Assembly: GCF_000430665.1 (NCBI RefSeq) | Contig: NZ_AUML01000034.1 | Coordinates: 1 to 64,000, forward strand | Reading direction: 5' to 3' | From: Aquimarina muelleri DSM 19832 | GTDB lineage: Bacteria; Bacteroidota; Bacteroidia; Flavobacteriales; Flavobacteriaceae | Length of the DNA stretch: 64,000 nt | Shown here: positions 9,111 to 18,392 of the stretch, piece by piece | Numbering within the stretch: the first letter of the stretch is position 1 | Layout: the number at the start of each line of letters is the position of its first letter | The notes under the pieces: generated by a model | The model's input: only the letters and a program-made list of their open reading frames with translations | What the model was told of the DNA's origin: nothing | Database searches by the model: none | Position numbers and translations under genes: made by a program

Positions 9111-10217
9111 TTATTGCTTTTCTGAAATCCAAAAAATTACAGCTACAAGAATAAGTATGCATACTATAAAGAAAAATATTTTCCAGAAAGAGTATGGTCT
9201 GTTACCAGAGATGACTCCTGTTTGCCCATTAATAAAGAAGTTATACTTTTTGCCACTATACCGGTATGCACTAATATATACAGGGAGTAAAATATGCTTA
9301 AAGGTTTCGTTGCTTAAACTCATATCTACATGATGTACTCTTTGGGTATCTCCCCCAATATCTTGTTTTGCCCAAGAAACAGCTATTTTTTCTGCTTCTT
9401 TGGTAGAGGATAGGTGACCATCTTTTAGCGGGATAGTGTATTTTTCGGTTATAAAACCCGCTAAAAAACTAGTATTAAAAGATTCTAAAGCGTCCAGATT
9501 CCAATTTGCTATTTTTTGCGGAATGGGGTTTTTATTTTGGTGTGATGCTTTAATTAATGTATCATCTACAAAACCCGTTACATTTCCGCTTGCGGATGAC
9601 CATCTTGTTCTTCGCTCTTGTCTTGTTCTCGATACTGTTTTACCATTTACTGTTTCGGTATAAGGAACATTTACATAATAATAGTCTCCCCGCTCACCAG
9701 TATAGTTTGCATATAATTGTGCATCAAAAGTCCAATAGGGTAAATACAACCCTTTGGTATTTTCTGGATCTAAGGTTGCTTTTTTAAGGTTATTTGGCGC
9801 AAACCATAACCCTTTTACCCATTTAGAAAATATCTGATGCGATTTTTTTTGATCAAATTGAAAAGGAAGAACGGCTCCTGGTAGTATCCAATCCTCTTTA
9901 TATGCGTCTTCTATAATTAAAGGCATAGTGCAATAGACACAATGCAAGGATTTGTAGTTTTCTTCGATATGCTGATTGGCACCACAGTTTTTGCAATGTA
10001 ACATTAGGATTTCTTCAGAATGAGACAGAGAACCCATTTCTTGCAGATAGGGTTTAAGTTCTAATTCCTGAAATCCATTTTGATTTGGTGCAATCATTTC
10101 GTCATGACCACAATACTCACAAGTTATGGTTGAGGTGCCAGGTTTGTATTTTAATTCTGCACCACAATTAGAACAAGATTTTTTCTGTTCTGATATTGCT
10201 TTTTTTTCTTCTTCCAT
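9111..10217 (-). CDS. Double zinc-ribbon membrane protein, partner of SPFH protein
   Basis: 368 residues. Two zinc ribbons lie at the N-terminus: CSNCG...CEYCG (about 15-37) and CKNCG...CVYC (about 75-97). A central domain rich in aromatic residues contains TKGLYLPYWTFDAQ and a Ser/Thr/Arg-rich loop. One transmembrane helix lies near the C-terminus (FFFIVCILILVAVIFWI). Proteins of this layout are often mis-annotated as PriA-like or TFIIB-like. It follows the SPFH-GYF gene on the same strand, about 200 bases downstream, a pairing seen in other bacteria, and may be a membrane-anchored partner. Biochemical role unknown. Confidence 0.72.
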   Translation of the reverse strand: MEEEKKAISEQKKSCSNCGAELKYKPGTSTITCEYCGHDEMIAPNQNGFQELELKPYLQEMGSLSHSEEILMLHCKNCGANQHIEENYKSLHCVYCTMPLIIEDAYKEDWILPGAVLPFQFDQKKSHQIFSKWVKGLWFAPNNLKKATLDPENTKGLYLPYWTFDAQLYANYTGERGDYYYVNVPYTETVNGKTVSRTRQERRTRWSSASGNVTGFVDDTLIKASHQNKNPIPQKIANWNLDALESFNTSFLAGFITEKYTIPLKDGHLSSTKEAEKIAVSWAKQDIGGDTQRVHHVDMSLSNETFKHILLPVYISAYRYSGKKYNFFINGQTGVISGNRPYSFWKIFFFIVCILILVAVIFWISEKQ

Positions 10218-10264
10218 ATATAAATATCATGAGGATGTCTAAAAAGCTAAAAATAGTATATTTC

Positions 10265-10313
10265 GACAAGCTCAATACGATATCCGAATACCATGGCATT
10301 GGTCTGAACTTGT
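10265..10313. repeat. REP-like imperfect palindrome
   Basis: GACAAGCTCA (10265-10274) and TGAACTTGTC (10304-10313) are inverted with one mismatch around a 29-base spacer, in the gap between the zinc-ribbon and SPFH genes. TCGACAAGCTCA-type palindromes occur as dispersed intergenic repeats in many bacteria. This copy looks decayed. Confidence 0.5.
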
Positions 10314-10419
10314 CATAAACCAATTTATAATCTATTGGTTAAAAACTTTGATAGCGTTATTATTTTTAGTTCTCCTCCTTTATACGTTCATAAATCTCAT
10401 GAATGTAAATGAAATAAAA

Positions 10420-11556
10420 TTATATTCCTGGTAATGGTGGAGGAGTGTTTCCACCTAAAAATGACTTTAACTCTTCAATATCTTTAAGAGCTGTCCAATT
10501 ACTCATTCCTTGTTTCCAGATTAAAGAATCTTTATTTATGGTTCTATTGGCAAATAATACTTTTAATTGATCAAACGATGCCGGGCCTGCTTGTTGCCCA
10601 TTTTGTGCATAAAAGTATTGTACTTGTACTGGCATTGGAGGTGGAGCAAGGGGTGTAGTTTGTTGGGGTTGTATTGGTTGTTGTCCTGTCATAGGATTCA
10701 TCATACCACCCATTTGTTGGGCAAGAACAAACCCCATTCCCATGCCCATTCCTGCACCTGCTGTTCCTCCTTCGTTTGCAGCGGCAGCTTCGATAGCTTT
10801 TGCAGTTTTAAACTTAGTTAGCTTATCCAGATCTAATTTATCTATCCTGCTATATTCAAATATTTCTTTTTTCAGCTCCTCTGGCATAGAAACATTTTCG
10901 ATAAAGAATTTTTCGAGAGAAATACCTACAGAATTAAATTCATGCTGCATTACTTCTAAACAAGTATCAGATAGTTCTGAGGTGTTGGCAGCATATAACT
11001 CAATAGGTAAATTAGCTTCGCCTATAGTATCTGTAAATCGTGTAGAAATTAAACTTTTTAAATGCTCATTAATTTCAAAATTAGTAAAATTGGCATCTGT
11101 TCCTACGATATCGACTACAAATTTACCTGCATCATTAATCTTAAAAGCGTATGTACCAAAAGCACGAATCTCTACTAACCCAAAACGATCATCATTTAAA
11201 GTAATAGGGTTTTTGGTTCCCCACTTTTCATTAGTGAATAAGTGAGTGTTTACAAAATATACTTCTGCTTTAAAAGGACTGTTAAATCCATGCTTCCAGC
11301 CTTTTAGAGTAGTGAGAATAGGTAGGTTTTGTGTGCTTAAAGTATGGGTTCCTGGTGTGAATATATCTGCTAGTTGTCCTTCATTTATAAAAACTGCTGT
11401 TTGTCCTTCTCTTACAATAAGCTGCGCCCCATTTTTAATTTCATTTTGATATCTTTCGAATCTATGAACAATGGTGTCGTCTGTATAGTCTAACCATTCT
11501 ATAATATCTATAAACTCGTGGCTAAGTTTTTTCTTTATTTCGTCAAAAATTCCCAT
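10420..11556 (-). CDS. SPFH-domain protein with C-terminal GYF-like domain
   Basis: 378 residues. An N-terminal SPFH/band-7 region of the virion-core-like YdjI type covers about 20-265, including the repeated F-acidic strands and the DKLDKLTKFKTAKAIEAAA helix. A low-complexity Gly/Met/Gln/Pro linker (about 268-312) follows, then a GYF_2/DUF4339 domain, YFYAQNGQQAGPASFDQLK to the end. SPFH proteins assemble into membrane-associated rings; GYF_2 domains bind peptides. It precedes the zinc-ribbon membrane protein gene. No transmembrane helix seen in this chain. Confidence 0.85.
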   Translation of the reverse strand: MGIFDEIKKKLSHEFIDIIEWLDYTDDTIVHRFERYQNEIKNGAQLIVREGQTAVFINEGQLADIFTPGTHTLSTQNLPILTTLKGWKHGFNSPFKAEVYFVNTHLFTNEKWGTKNPITLNDDRFGLVEIRAFGTYAFKINDAGKFVVDIVGTDANFTNFEINEHLKSLISTRFTDTIGEANLPIELYAANTSELSDTCLEVMQHEFNSVGISLEKFFIENVSMPEELKKEIFEYSRIDKLDLDKLTKFKTAKAIEAAAANEGGTAGAGMGMGMGFVLAQQMGGMMNPMTGQQPIQPQQTTPLAPPPMPVQVQYFYAQNGQQAGPASFDQLKVLFANRTINKDSLIWKQGMSNWTALKDIEELKSFLGGNTPPPLPGI

Positions 11557-11623
11557 GAATGAATTGGTTTTTAATTTGTGTTTTAAAACTACGAAAATAG
11601 AATGATCGAAGAAAAATTAATTT

Positions 11624-12352
11624 CTAATTTCTTCCTTTTTCGTTTGGATACAAGGTGTAAACTGGATCGCTTTGCCAATATTCCTTAGAGTTTATGTCCA
11701 TTATGGTCAGGGGTCCTTTAAAAGCAGCCCCAGTATCCAGATTCCAAACACAGGTAGCTTGCACAGGTATAGTTTTGTTAATTCTGGTAACTGGTGTGTG
11801 CCCTATATAGATTTCATGAAATAACAGTAATCTTTTAGGATAGGTTATGTCGGTTTTTTTAAGACTTGGATCTAAGGATAGTGCCGTTTCCCATAAGGTT
11901 CTATCCCAATACAATAATTTGCTAAAATATTCTTGATCAGGACCATGAAGATTGGTAAACCCTGCATGCAGAAATAAACGGTTGTCTTTATCTACATAAT
12001 AATTAAGTAAATTTTTGTAGAACTGTAGATGTCTATCTATTTCTTCTTCTGATAATTTTGCATAGGATTCTATAGTAGCCCGCCCACCATGTTTTATCCA
12101 ATCTGGATTATATGTTTTTTCGGTTAACCATGTATAGGATAACTGATCGTGATTGCCTCTGATAAAAATACATTTGTGCATTTTTTTTAATTCAATTAAA
12201 AAAGAAACTAAAGCTGCACTATCACTCCATCCATCTACATAATCTCCTAAAAATATAAGGGTGTCTTGTGTTGTTACTTCTGCTCTTTTAAGTACTTGTT
12301 TTAATGCTTGTAAAGCACCATGAATATCTCCAATTACTAAAATTCTACTCAT
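11624..12352 (-). CDS. Calcineurin-like metallophosphoesterase
   Basis: 242 residues with the PPP-type motif set: GDIHG (8-12), GDYVDGW (about 36-42), RGNHDQ (about 63-68), then HAGF and GHTPV later in the chain. These supply the dinuclear metal ligands and the phosphate-binding His. The layout matches bacterial serine/threonine-protein-phosphatase-like or Ap4A-hydrolase-like enzymes; the substrate cannot be assigned. Cytosolic. Same strand as the SPFH genes with a 67-base gap. Confidence 0.85.
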   Translation of the reverse strand: MSRILVIGDIHGALQALKQVLKRAEVTTQDTLIFLGDYVDGWSDSAALVSFLIELKKMHKCIFIRGNHDQLSYTWLTEKTYNPDWIKHGGRATIESYAKLSEEEIDRHLQFYKNLLNYYVDKDNRLFLHAGFTNLHGPDQEYFSKLLYWDRTLWETALSLDPSLKKTDITYPKRLLLFHEIYIGHTPVTRINKTIPVQATCVWNLDTGAAFKGPLTIMDINSKEYWQSDPVYTLYPNEKGRN

Positions 12353-12443
12353 GTGTTATTTAATTGTGGTTAGTGACTATCTGTTGGTTGGGTTTTTAGA
12401 GCACATGATATTATTGGATATATTTTATACATACTAAAGTGTT

Positions 12444-13580
12444 TTAGTTGTATCTTACTTTTCGTAAAACTCTAATACTTTCTTTATATAGAGAATACAA
12501 GTTTTCATCATACATTTTTATATAAGGTTTTGCTTCTTCTAGTTTTTCTTTTGCGTCATTAAAATCATTAAAATAGCAAATCAGATAAGTAGCAGGAAGA
12601 TTGATAATGTCTTTTTCTTCATTTTTAGATAAAGGAATTTTTTGTTTCAATTTTTCGAGTAATGCATTATTGCTATTATACAGGTGATATAATATTTTAT
12701 GATCAAATTTAGGTGGTTCAAAAAGAAGTTTACTTTCTATATCATAGCTGGCATTTTCTTTAAAAGTAATTACAACTTGTTCCAAAGGATAATATCTAAA
12801 AGTATCTTGAAATCCCAATTGTACGTATTCTATGATTTTAAATTGATCTTCAGTTAAGGAGATACTTACTTCGTCTAGTTCTGAGTAGAAAAGTTTTACA
12901 TGTTCATTAATTAGTTCGATATCTACACGAGAGTAGTATATTTCACCGTTTTGTCGTTTTTCTTTTGCTGCCCAACAAACCACAAAATACTCTTTAAATA
13001 CTTTATATGTAGGGTTATAATCCGTTCTTGAGTTCATAAAATGAAAAACCCCATCTAGTGTAAGTTCTATATTGTTTTGCGCATGACTTTCGATAGCGTT
13101 TACAATTTCTGAATTAACATCTTTGATATCGATATCAAAAACTTTAGGCATACTTATACTGCCATCTCTAAAAAATACACTGCCGCCATAATATTTCCAG
13201 ATATTTTTACGAAGAGAACAGAGTTTGCCATCTTTTGGACGAATAGTAACCAAACCAATTACTTTATCTGACGGAAGATGAGGAAAAGGGATATTTTCAT
13301 AGGAAACGATAGGAGGATTAGATAAATACGCGTTAACCAAATTTTGGATTTTACTATCATCAAAAAAATCGACTCCAACGATCTGGTTGTCTTCATCCTC
13401 TACACCTATAACGATATAGGAGTTGTTTTTTGGGTTAGAGTTTGCAAGAGCACAGATATGTTTTAAGAATTTAGCTTTTCCTTCTTTTTCGCCAATATTA
13501 AGCTTACGCTTCTTATCATAAAAACTGTTTTCGTCATTATGTGCCAGTAGGTTTTTGATAAGTAGACGTTTGTTGATCAT
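12444..13580 (-). CDS. AlbA_2 / Schlafen-type domain protein
   Basis: 378 residues. An N-terminal AlbA_2 (formerly AAA_4, Schlafen-like) domain covers about 20-145: GEKEGKAKFLKHICALANS, YIVIGVEDEDNQIVG and the conserved VFFRDGS. The rest lacks the usual helix-turn-helix tail and carries a long alpha-helical segment with no recognised domain. AlbA_2 proteins are predicted nucleic-acid or nucleotide-binding regulators. It is intact, and is conserved in flavobacteria as far as I recall. Lies between the metallophosphatase and SDR genes on the same strand. Confidence 0.78.
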   Translation of the reverse strand: MINKRLLIKNLLAHNDENSFYDKKRKLNIGEKEGKAKFLKHICALANSNPKNNSYIVIGVEDEDNQIVGVDFFDDSKIQNLVNAYLSNPPIVSYENIPFPHLPSDKVIGLVTIRPKDGKLCSLRKNIWKYYGGSVFFRDGSISMPKVFDIDIKDVNSEIVNAIESHAQNNIELTLDGVFHFMNSRTDYNPTYKVFKEYFVVCWAAKEKRQNGEIYYSRVDIELINEHVKLFYSELDEVSISLTEDQFKIIEYVQLGFQDTFRYYPLEQVVITFKENASYDIESKLLFEPPKFDHKILYHLYNSNNALLEKLKQKIPLSKNEEKDIINLPATYLICYFNDFNDAKEKLEEAKPYIKMYDENLYSLYKESIRVLRKVRYN

Positions 13581-13666
13581 TCCTTATAATGAAGTTGTTT
13601 AAACTTTTTCCCAAGATAAACTTAACTATTTTTACTGGGTAAGCAATGTAATAGAGAATAAAGAAA

Positions 13667-14419
13667 TTATAAACTTTTATTAATCATTGTGCTACTGGCT
13701 TGTGCAGTAGGAAATACTACAAGATCTGCTATGTTAACATGATATGGGCGGGTAACCACAAAGGCAATAATATCGGCAATATCTTCTGGAGTTAAAGGGG
13801 CGTAACCTTTATATACATTATCTGCTTTTTGGTCATCTCCTTTAAATCGTACATTACTAAACTCTGTTTGTACTAAACCAGGATGAATACCGCCAACACG
13901 TATTCCATATTGGTTAAGATCCATTCGCATTCCTTTATTGATTGCATCTACAGCGTGTTTACTGGCGCAGTATACATTTCCATTTGGGTATACTTCTTTT
14001 GCAGCGGTAGAACCGATGTTAATAATATGTCCTGATTTTTGTGCTATCATTTTTGGGATAATAGCTTTAGATACATATAATAAACCTTTTACGTTAATAT
14101 CTATCATAGCATCCCAATCTTCCAGATTTCCGGTTTGAATAGGGTCAAGACCATGGGCGTTACCTGCATTATTTATAAGAATATCGATTGTTTTAAAAGC
14201 TTCAGGAAGATTTTCGATAGCAGAAAAAACCATTTTTTTATCTCTAACATCAAAGCATAACGTATGGACTTGTACTTTTTTGCTTAGCTCGTTTTTTAAT
14301 AGGTCTAATCGATCCTGTCTTCTACCGCAAAGGATAAGCTTTATATTAAGTTTAGCAAACTCTATTGCAGTAGATTTACCTATTCCGCTAGTTGCTCCTG
14401 TTATTAATGCTGTTTTCAT
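13667..14419 (-). CDS. Short-chain dehydrogenase/reductase (YdfG-like)
   Basis: 250 residues, classical SDR. TGATSGIGKS (7-16) is the dinucleotide site, NNAG the structural motif, the Ser of INIGSTAA and the YCASK motif the catalytic Ser-Tyr-Lys. An Arg in CGRRQDR after strand 2 indicates NADP preference. Closest in type to YdfG/serine 3-dehydrogenase (3-hydroxy acid dehydrogenase). Substrate not assignable. First gene of the minus-strand run down to 9111, divergent from moxR. Confidence 0.87.
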   Translation of the reverse strand: MKTALITGATSGIGKSTAIEFAKLNIKLILCGRRQDRLDLLKNELSKKVQVHTLCFDVRDKKMVFSAIENLPEAFKTIDILINNAGNAHGLDPIQTGNLEDWDAMIDINVKGLLYVSKAIIPKMIAQKSGHIINIGSTAAKEVYPNGNVYCASKHAVDAINKGMRMDLNQYGIRVGGIHPGLVQTEFSNVRFKGDDQKADNVYKGYAPLTPEDIADIIAFVVTRPYHVNIADLVVFPTAQASSTMINKSL

Positions 14420-14755
14420 TTTATGTTTTTAAGATTGTTTTGTTTATTTAGAATGCAGTAAAAAGAAGTGTAATTATATAAAGAAAAAGAAATATTTTTT
14501 TTGTTTACTAGTTTTTTAAAAAATGCAACGCGAGTATAAAATCATCGTCTTTTGATAAACTCATCATGAAAATGATGAAAATTTGTGCGTCTATTTTTTT
14601 GTAAAAGAAGGTTAAATATAGTTTAAATATTGTGTTTTTTATATGTTTTTAAGAGTACATTTAACCAAGAATTAACAAGAAAGAGAAAATTATTTCGACA
14701 ATTTGCAATGTTGGATTAGTAATATTAAATTCACGACTTTAAAAAAATAAAATAA
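14420..14755. other. Divergent intergenic region, SDR / moxR
   Basis: No ORF. About 335 bases of A+T-rich DNA separate the divergent SDR and moxR genes and must carry both promoters. ACTCATCATGAAAATGATGA (14569 on) contains a small CATCAT/ATGATG inverted repeat. I cannot pick a convincing TAnnTTTG box. Confidence 0.4.
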
Positions 14756-15757
14756 ATGGAAGAGAACAGTTCTATTGATATTGCTTCAATTAACCAAAAG
14801 ATAGAGAGAGAATCTGCCTTTGTAGATTTGCTAACCTTAGAAATGAATAAGGTGATTGTGGGTCAAAAACACATGGTTGAACGTTTACTTATTGGGTTAT
14901 TAGGGCAAGGCCATATTTTGTTGGAAGGAGTTCCTGGATTAGCAAAGACATTAGCGATAAATACCCTGTCTAAAGCCGTTCATGGTAGTTTTAGCCGTAT
15001 CCAGTTTACCCCAGATTTACTACCTGCAGATGTAGTAGGAACCCTTATTTTTAATATGAAAGAGAATGATTTTTCTATTAAAAAAGGACCCATTTTTGCT
15101 AATTTCGTTTTAGCAGATGAGATTAACCGTGCGCCGGCAAAAGTACAAAGTGCTTTGTTGGAAGCAATGCAGGAAAAACAAGTAACCATAGGGGACGAGA
15201 CCTTTATATTAGATAAGCCATTTTTGGTAATGGCGACTCAAAACCCTGTAGAGCAAGAAGGAACTTATCCTTTACCAGAAGCCCAAGTCGATCGTTTTAT
15301 GTTAAAAACGGTTATTGATTATCCAAAATTAGACGAAGAACAACTAATTATTAGAGCAAACCTTAAAGGTTCTTTTGAAAAAGTAAACCCAGTAGTTTCT
15401 ATAGAGCAAATTCTAAGCGCGCAGAAAGCCGTTAGAGAGGTGTATATGGATGAAAAAATCGAAAAATATATTCTGGATATTGTTTTTGCAACTCGTTATC
15501 CAGAAAAATATGGATTAGAAGAATTAAAACCACTAATCAATTTTGGAGCATCACCACGTGGTAGTATTAATTTGGCAACTGCTGCAAAATGTTATGCTTT
15601 TATTAAGAGAAGAGGATATGTAATTCCAGAAGATGTTCGAGCAATAATTCATGATGTACTACGTCATCGTATTGGAATCACTTATGAAGCAGAAGCAGAA
15701 AATATAACCTCTGAAGATATTATAAACAAGATCGTAAACGAAATCGAAGTGCCTTAG
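14756..15757 (+). CDS. moxR: MoxR-family AAA+ ATPase
   Basis: 333 residues. Walker A is GVPGLAKT (about 61-68), Walker B LADEINRAP, the sensor region ATQNPVEQEGTYPLPEAQVDRFM, and the C-terminal lid is present. MoxR ATPases act as chaperones that help assemble or activate VWA-domain partners. It is first in an operon with a DUF58 protein and BatA-E, the classic Bacteroidetes arrangement. Start chosen at the only in-frame ATG before the conserved region. Confidence 0.93.
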   Translation: MEENSSIDIASINQKIERESAFVDLLTLEMNKVIVGQKHMVERLLIGLLGQGHILLEGVPGLAKTLAINTLSKAVHGSFSRIQFTPDLLPADVVGTLIFNMKENDFSIKKGPIFANFVLADEINRAPAKVQSALLEAMQEKQVTIGDETFILDKPFLVMATQNPVEQEGTYPLPEAQVDRFMLKTVIDYPKLDEEQLIIRANLKGSFEKVNPVVSIEQILSAQKAVREVYMDEKIEKYILDIVFATRYPEKYGLEELKPLINFGASPRGSINLATAAKCYAFIKRRGYVIPEDVRAIIHDVLRHRIGITYEAEAENITSEDIINKIVNEIEVP

Positions 15758-15793
15758 TAGATGTTTTGCATCAGTACAAATTCCTAACTAATA

Positions 15794-15827
15794 AGTACAA
15801 AGCACTAAATATTTTGGGCTTTGTACT
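15794..15827 (+). terminator. Intra-operon hairpin between moxR and DUF58 gene
   Basis: AGTACAAAGC (15794-15803) pairs perfectly with GCTTTGTACT (15818-15827), loop 14 bases. The following bases are only mildly T-rich, so it may attenuate transcription or stabilise the moxR mRNA 3' end rather than stop transcription fully. It overlaps the longest possible 5' extension of the next ORF, which argues for the later start at 15863. Confidence 0.6.
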
Positions 15828-15862
15828 CTTTACTTAATATTAACGAGCCAAAAGGCGAGTAC

Positions 15863-16729
15863 ATGGATACAAAAGAGTTATTAAAAAAAGTTCGAAAAAT
15901 AGAAATTAAGACACGCCGCTTAAGCGACCATATCTTTGGAGGAGAATATCATTCTACATTCAAAGGACGCGGGATGACTTTTAGTGAAGTCAGACAATAT
16001 CAATTTGGAGATGATGTTCGTAATATCGATTGGAATGTAACCGCTAGATATAATGAGCCTTATATAAAAGTTTTTGAAGAAGAAAGAGAACTCACGATGA
16101 TGTTGATGGTGGATGTTTCTGGATCACAATTTTTTGGCACACAAGAGCAGTTTAAAAAAGGAATTATTACTGAAATTGCAGCAACATTAGCCTTTTCTGC
16201 TACACAAAATAATGATAAAATAGGATTGATCTTGTTTACAGATCAAATAGAGCTTTTTATCCCTCCCAAAAAAGGGAGATCCCATGTACTTCGAATTATA
16301 AGAGAATTATTAGAATTTGAACCAAAAAGCAAAAAAACAGATATAACCGATGCATTAAAATTTTTGTCTAACGTTATGAAAAAGAAGGCGATCGTATTTA
16401 TGCTTTCTGATTTTATTGCAGACGATTACCAACAAACCTTAAAAATAGTAGGAGGAAAACATGATGTTACCGGGATTAGAGTCTATGATAGAAGAGAAGA
16501 AGAAATACCAAACCTTGGGATGGTACAGATGGAAGATGAAGAGACGGGGGAGCTTATGTTGGTAAATACTGGTTCAAAGAAAACACGTATAAACTACAGT
16601 AAATATTATCAAGAAAGAGTAGATTATTTTAAGGATAGCTTTACTCGAAGTGGTGCAGGTTCTTTGAGTAGTAGGATAGATGAAAGTTACGTAAAAAAAT
16701 TATTAGGTTATTTTAAAAGAAGAGGATAG
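15863..16729 (+). CDS. DUF58-domain protein of the MoxR/Bat operon
   Basis: 288 residues from the ATG at 15863. A start at 15821 would add 14 residues but would sit inside a hairpin, and the family typically begins MDTKELLKK. Conserved DUF58 block: FKGRGMTFSEVRQYQFGDD, RNIDWN, then a VWA-like strand MLMVDVSGSQFFGT with DxSxS metal-site residues. DUF58 proteins associate with MoxR, probably as its client. Located 105 bases after moxR and 11 bases before the next gene. Confidence 0.88.
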   Translation: MDTKELLKKVRKIEIKTRRLSDHIFGGEYHSTFKGRGMTFSEVRQYQFGDDVRNIDWNVTARYNEPYIKVFEEERELTMMLMVDVSGSQFFGTQEQFKKGIITEIAATLAFSATQNNDKIGLILFTDQIELFIPPKKGRSHVLRIIRELLEFEPKSKKTDITDALKFLSNVMKKKAIVFMLSDFIADDYQQTLKIVGGKHDVTGIRVYDRREEEIPNLGMVQMEDEETGELMLVNTGSKKTRINYSKYYQERVDYFKDSFTRSGAGSLSSRIDESYVKKLLGYFKRRG

Positions 16730-16740
16730 TAGAATTACGA

Positions 16741-18390
16741 ATGAAGAATTACGAATTACAAAATAAAGGTATAGATCTAGGAACAAAAATCATACGATTT
16801 TTGGCATGGATTATATTTCCGCTTTGGGGGCTAGGAGGCTTTTCTCAAGTTACCGCAACGATAGACTCGACAACAGTAGAAATCGGACAAGAAATTCGTT
16901 ATAAAATGCAAGTCCAAGCAGATTCTACGCAAATAGTTATTTTTCCTGAAGGAAAAACTTTTATGCCTCTCGAAGTAATCGAATCTCGAAAAATAGATAC
17001 TTCCAGAAATGGAAAACGCTTTAGTTTAATCAAAGAGTACGCATTAACTCAGTTTGATTCTGGTCATTATACCATCCCGGTACAAAAAGTTTTGGTAGGG
17101 GATAAGGTGTTTTTTACAGATTCGCTTAAGGTCGAAATCAGAGACGTCTTAGTAGATACTACCAAACAAAAGATGTATGAAATCAAACCTCTGGTAGAGG
17201 TAGAAGCTAAATTTGCAATAGACTGGAAAAAGTGGTTTTTATGGATAGGAGGTATATTACTTGTATTAGGGATAGTTACATTTTTTGTACTTAGAAAAAA
17301 GAAAAGAGCAGCTAATAAAGAAAATGAATTACCTCCTTACGAAAGAGCAATATTGGCACTTCGTAAAATAGATGAATCTCATTTATTAGAACAAGATTCT
17401 CATAAAGAATACTATTCACAATTAAGTGATACAGCTCGTAAATATATAGACGAAGAGGTGTATGACCATGCTATGGAAAGTACCACAGATGAATTAATAA
17501 CAAGGCTAGATGAAGAAATAAAATCTGGTCACCTGAATTTGGATAAAACAACGATTGAAGAGCTTAAGAAAGTTTTAAAAACTGCTGATATGGCGAAGTT
17601 TGCTAAGTCTAAACCAGATGTTATAACAGCAAAAGCAGATCGTAATGTAATAGAACAGGTAATTAATAAAACAAAAAGTGCTATTCCAGAGCCAACAGAA
17701 GAGGAGTTACTGGCAGATGAAGAGTATCGAAAAACAGTGGCAGAAAAAAAACGTAGAAATAAAATAGGTATTGGTAGTGCTATTATCGTTGTTCTGATTT
17801 TTGGAACTTGGTTGGGTTTTGGTTGGGCATATGGATTTGATGTAGTAAAAGATACATTATTAGGACACCCTACCAAAGAATTGGCAGAATCGGAGTGGAT
17901 TACAAGTGCTTATGGATCTCCGCCAGTTACCATTTCGACACCTAAAGTGCTTATTCGTAATGCATACCAAATGACTGATGAACAAAAGCAAATTCTTAAA
18001 GGAAACGAGACTTTTGTTTATGGAAGCCTATTAGGTAATTTTTATATAGCAGTAAGTACCGTAGTATACAATCAAAATACAGAAACAGATCTCGAGAAAG
18101 CTGTTGAAGCAGTAATAGGAGGAATGGAAGCAGAAGGAGCTAAAAACATTACTTTTAAAACTGATGAATATGAAACTTTAAAAGGCGCTAAAGGATTAAA
18201 AGTTTTTGGTGATTTTACAGCAAAAAATCCAGTTACACAACAATCAAAAAAAGCAGAGTACTTTATGCTAAATTTTAAAGAAGGAGAAGGTTTTCAACAA
18301 ATTATTGTTGTTTACACTAAAGAAGACCGATATGCAAAAGCTATAGCAGAACGAATAATTAATTCTGTAGAACTTAAAAATGGCAAATAA
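16741..18390 (+). CDS. BatD-like/DUF4381-type membrane protein of the Bat operon
   Basis: 549 residues. A signal or anchor helix (FLAWIIFPLWGLGGFSQ) is followed by a BatD-like beta-sandwich (about 38-140, VTATIDSTTVEIGQEIRYKM), a transmembrane helix (WFLWIGGILLVLGIVTFFVL, about 165-185), then a cytosolic helical region. A second membrane helix near 345 (IGIGSAIIVVLIFGTWLGFGW) precedes an extra C-terminal domain. The longer C-terminal part is unusual compared with shorter homologues I know. The 12-mer AGAATTACGAAT is directly repeated across the start (16731 and 16745), which makes the exact start uncertain. Confidence 0.75.
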   Translation: MKNYELQNKGIDLGTKIIRFLAWIIFPLWGLGGFSQVTATIDSTTVEIGQEIRYKMQVQADSTQIVIFPEGKTFMPLEVIESRKIDTSRNGKRFSLIKEYALTQFDSGHYTIPVQKVLVGDKVFFTDSLKVEIRDVLVDTTKQKMYEIKPLVEVEAKFAIDWKKWFLWIGGILLVLGIVTFFVLRKKKRAANKENELPPYERAILALRKIDESHLLEQDSHKEYYSQLSDTARKYIDEEVYDHAMESTTDELITRLDEEIKSGHLNLDKTTIEELKKVLKTADMAKFAKSKPDVITAKADRNVIEQVINKTKSAIPEPTEEELLADEEYRKTVAEKKRRNKIGIGSAIIVVLIFGTWLGFGWAYGFDVVKDTLLGHPTKELAESEWITSAYGSPPVTISTPKVLIRNAYQMTDEQKQILKGNETFVYGSLLGNFYIAVSTVVYNQNTETDLEKAVEAVIGGMEAEGAKNITFKTDEYETLKGAKGLKVFGDFTAKNPVTQQSKKAEYFMLNFKEGEGFQQIIVVYTKEDRYAKAIAERIINSVELKNGK

Positions 18391-18392
18391 CG

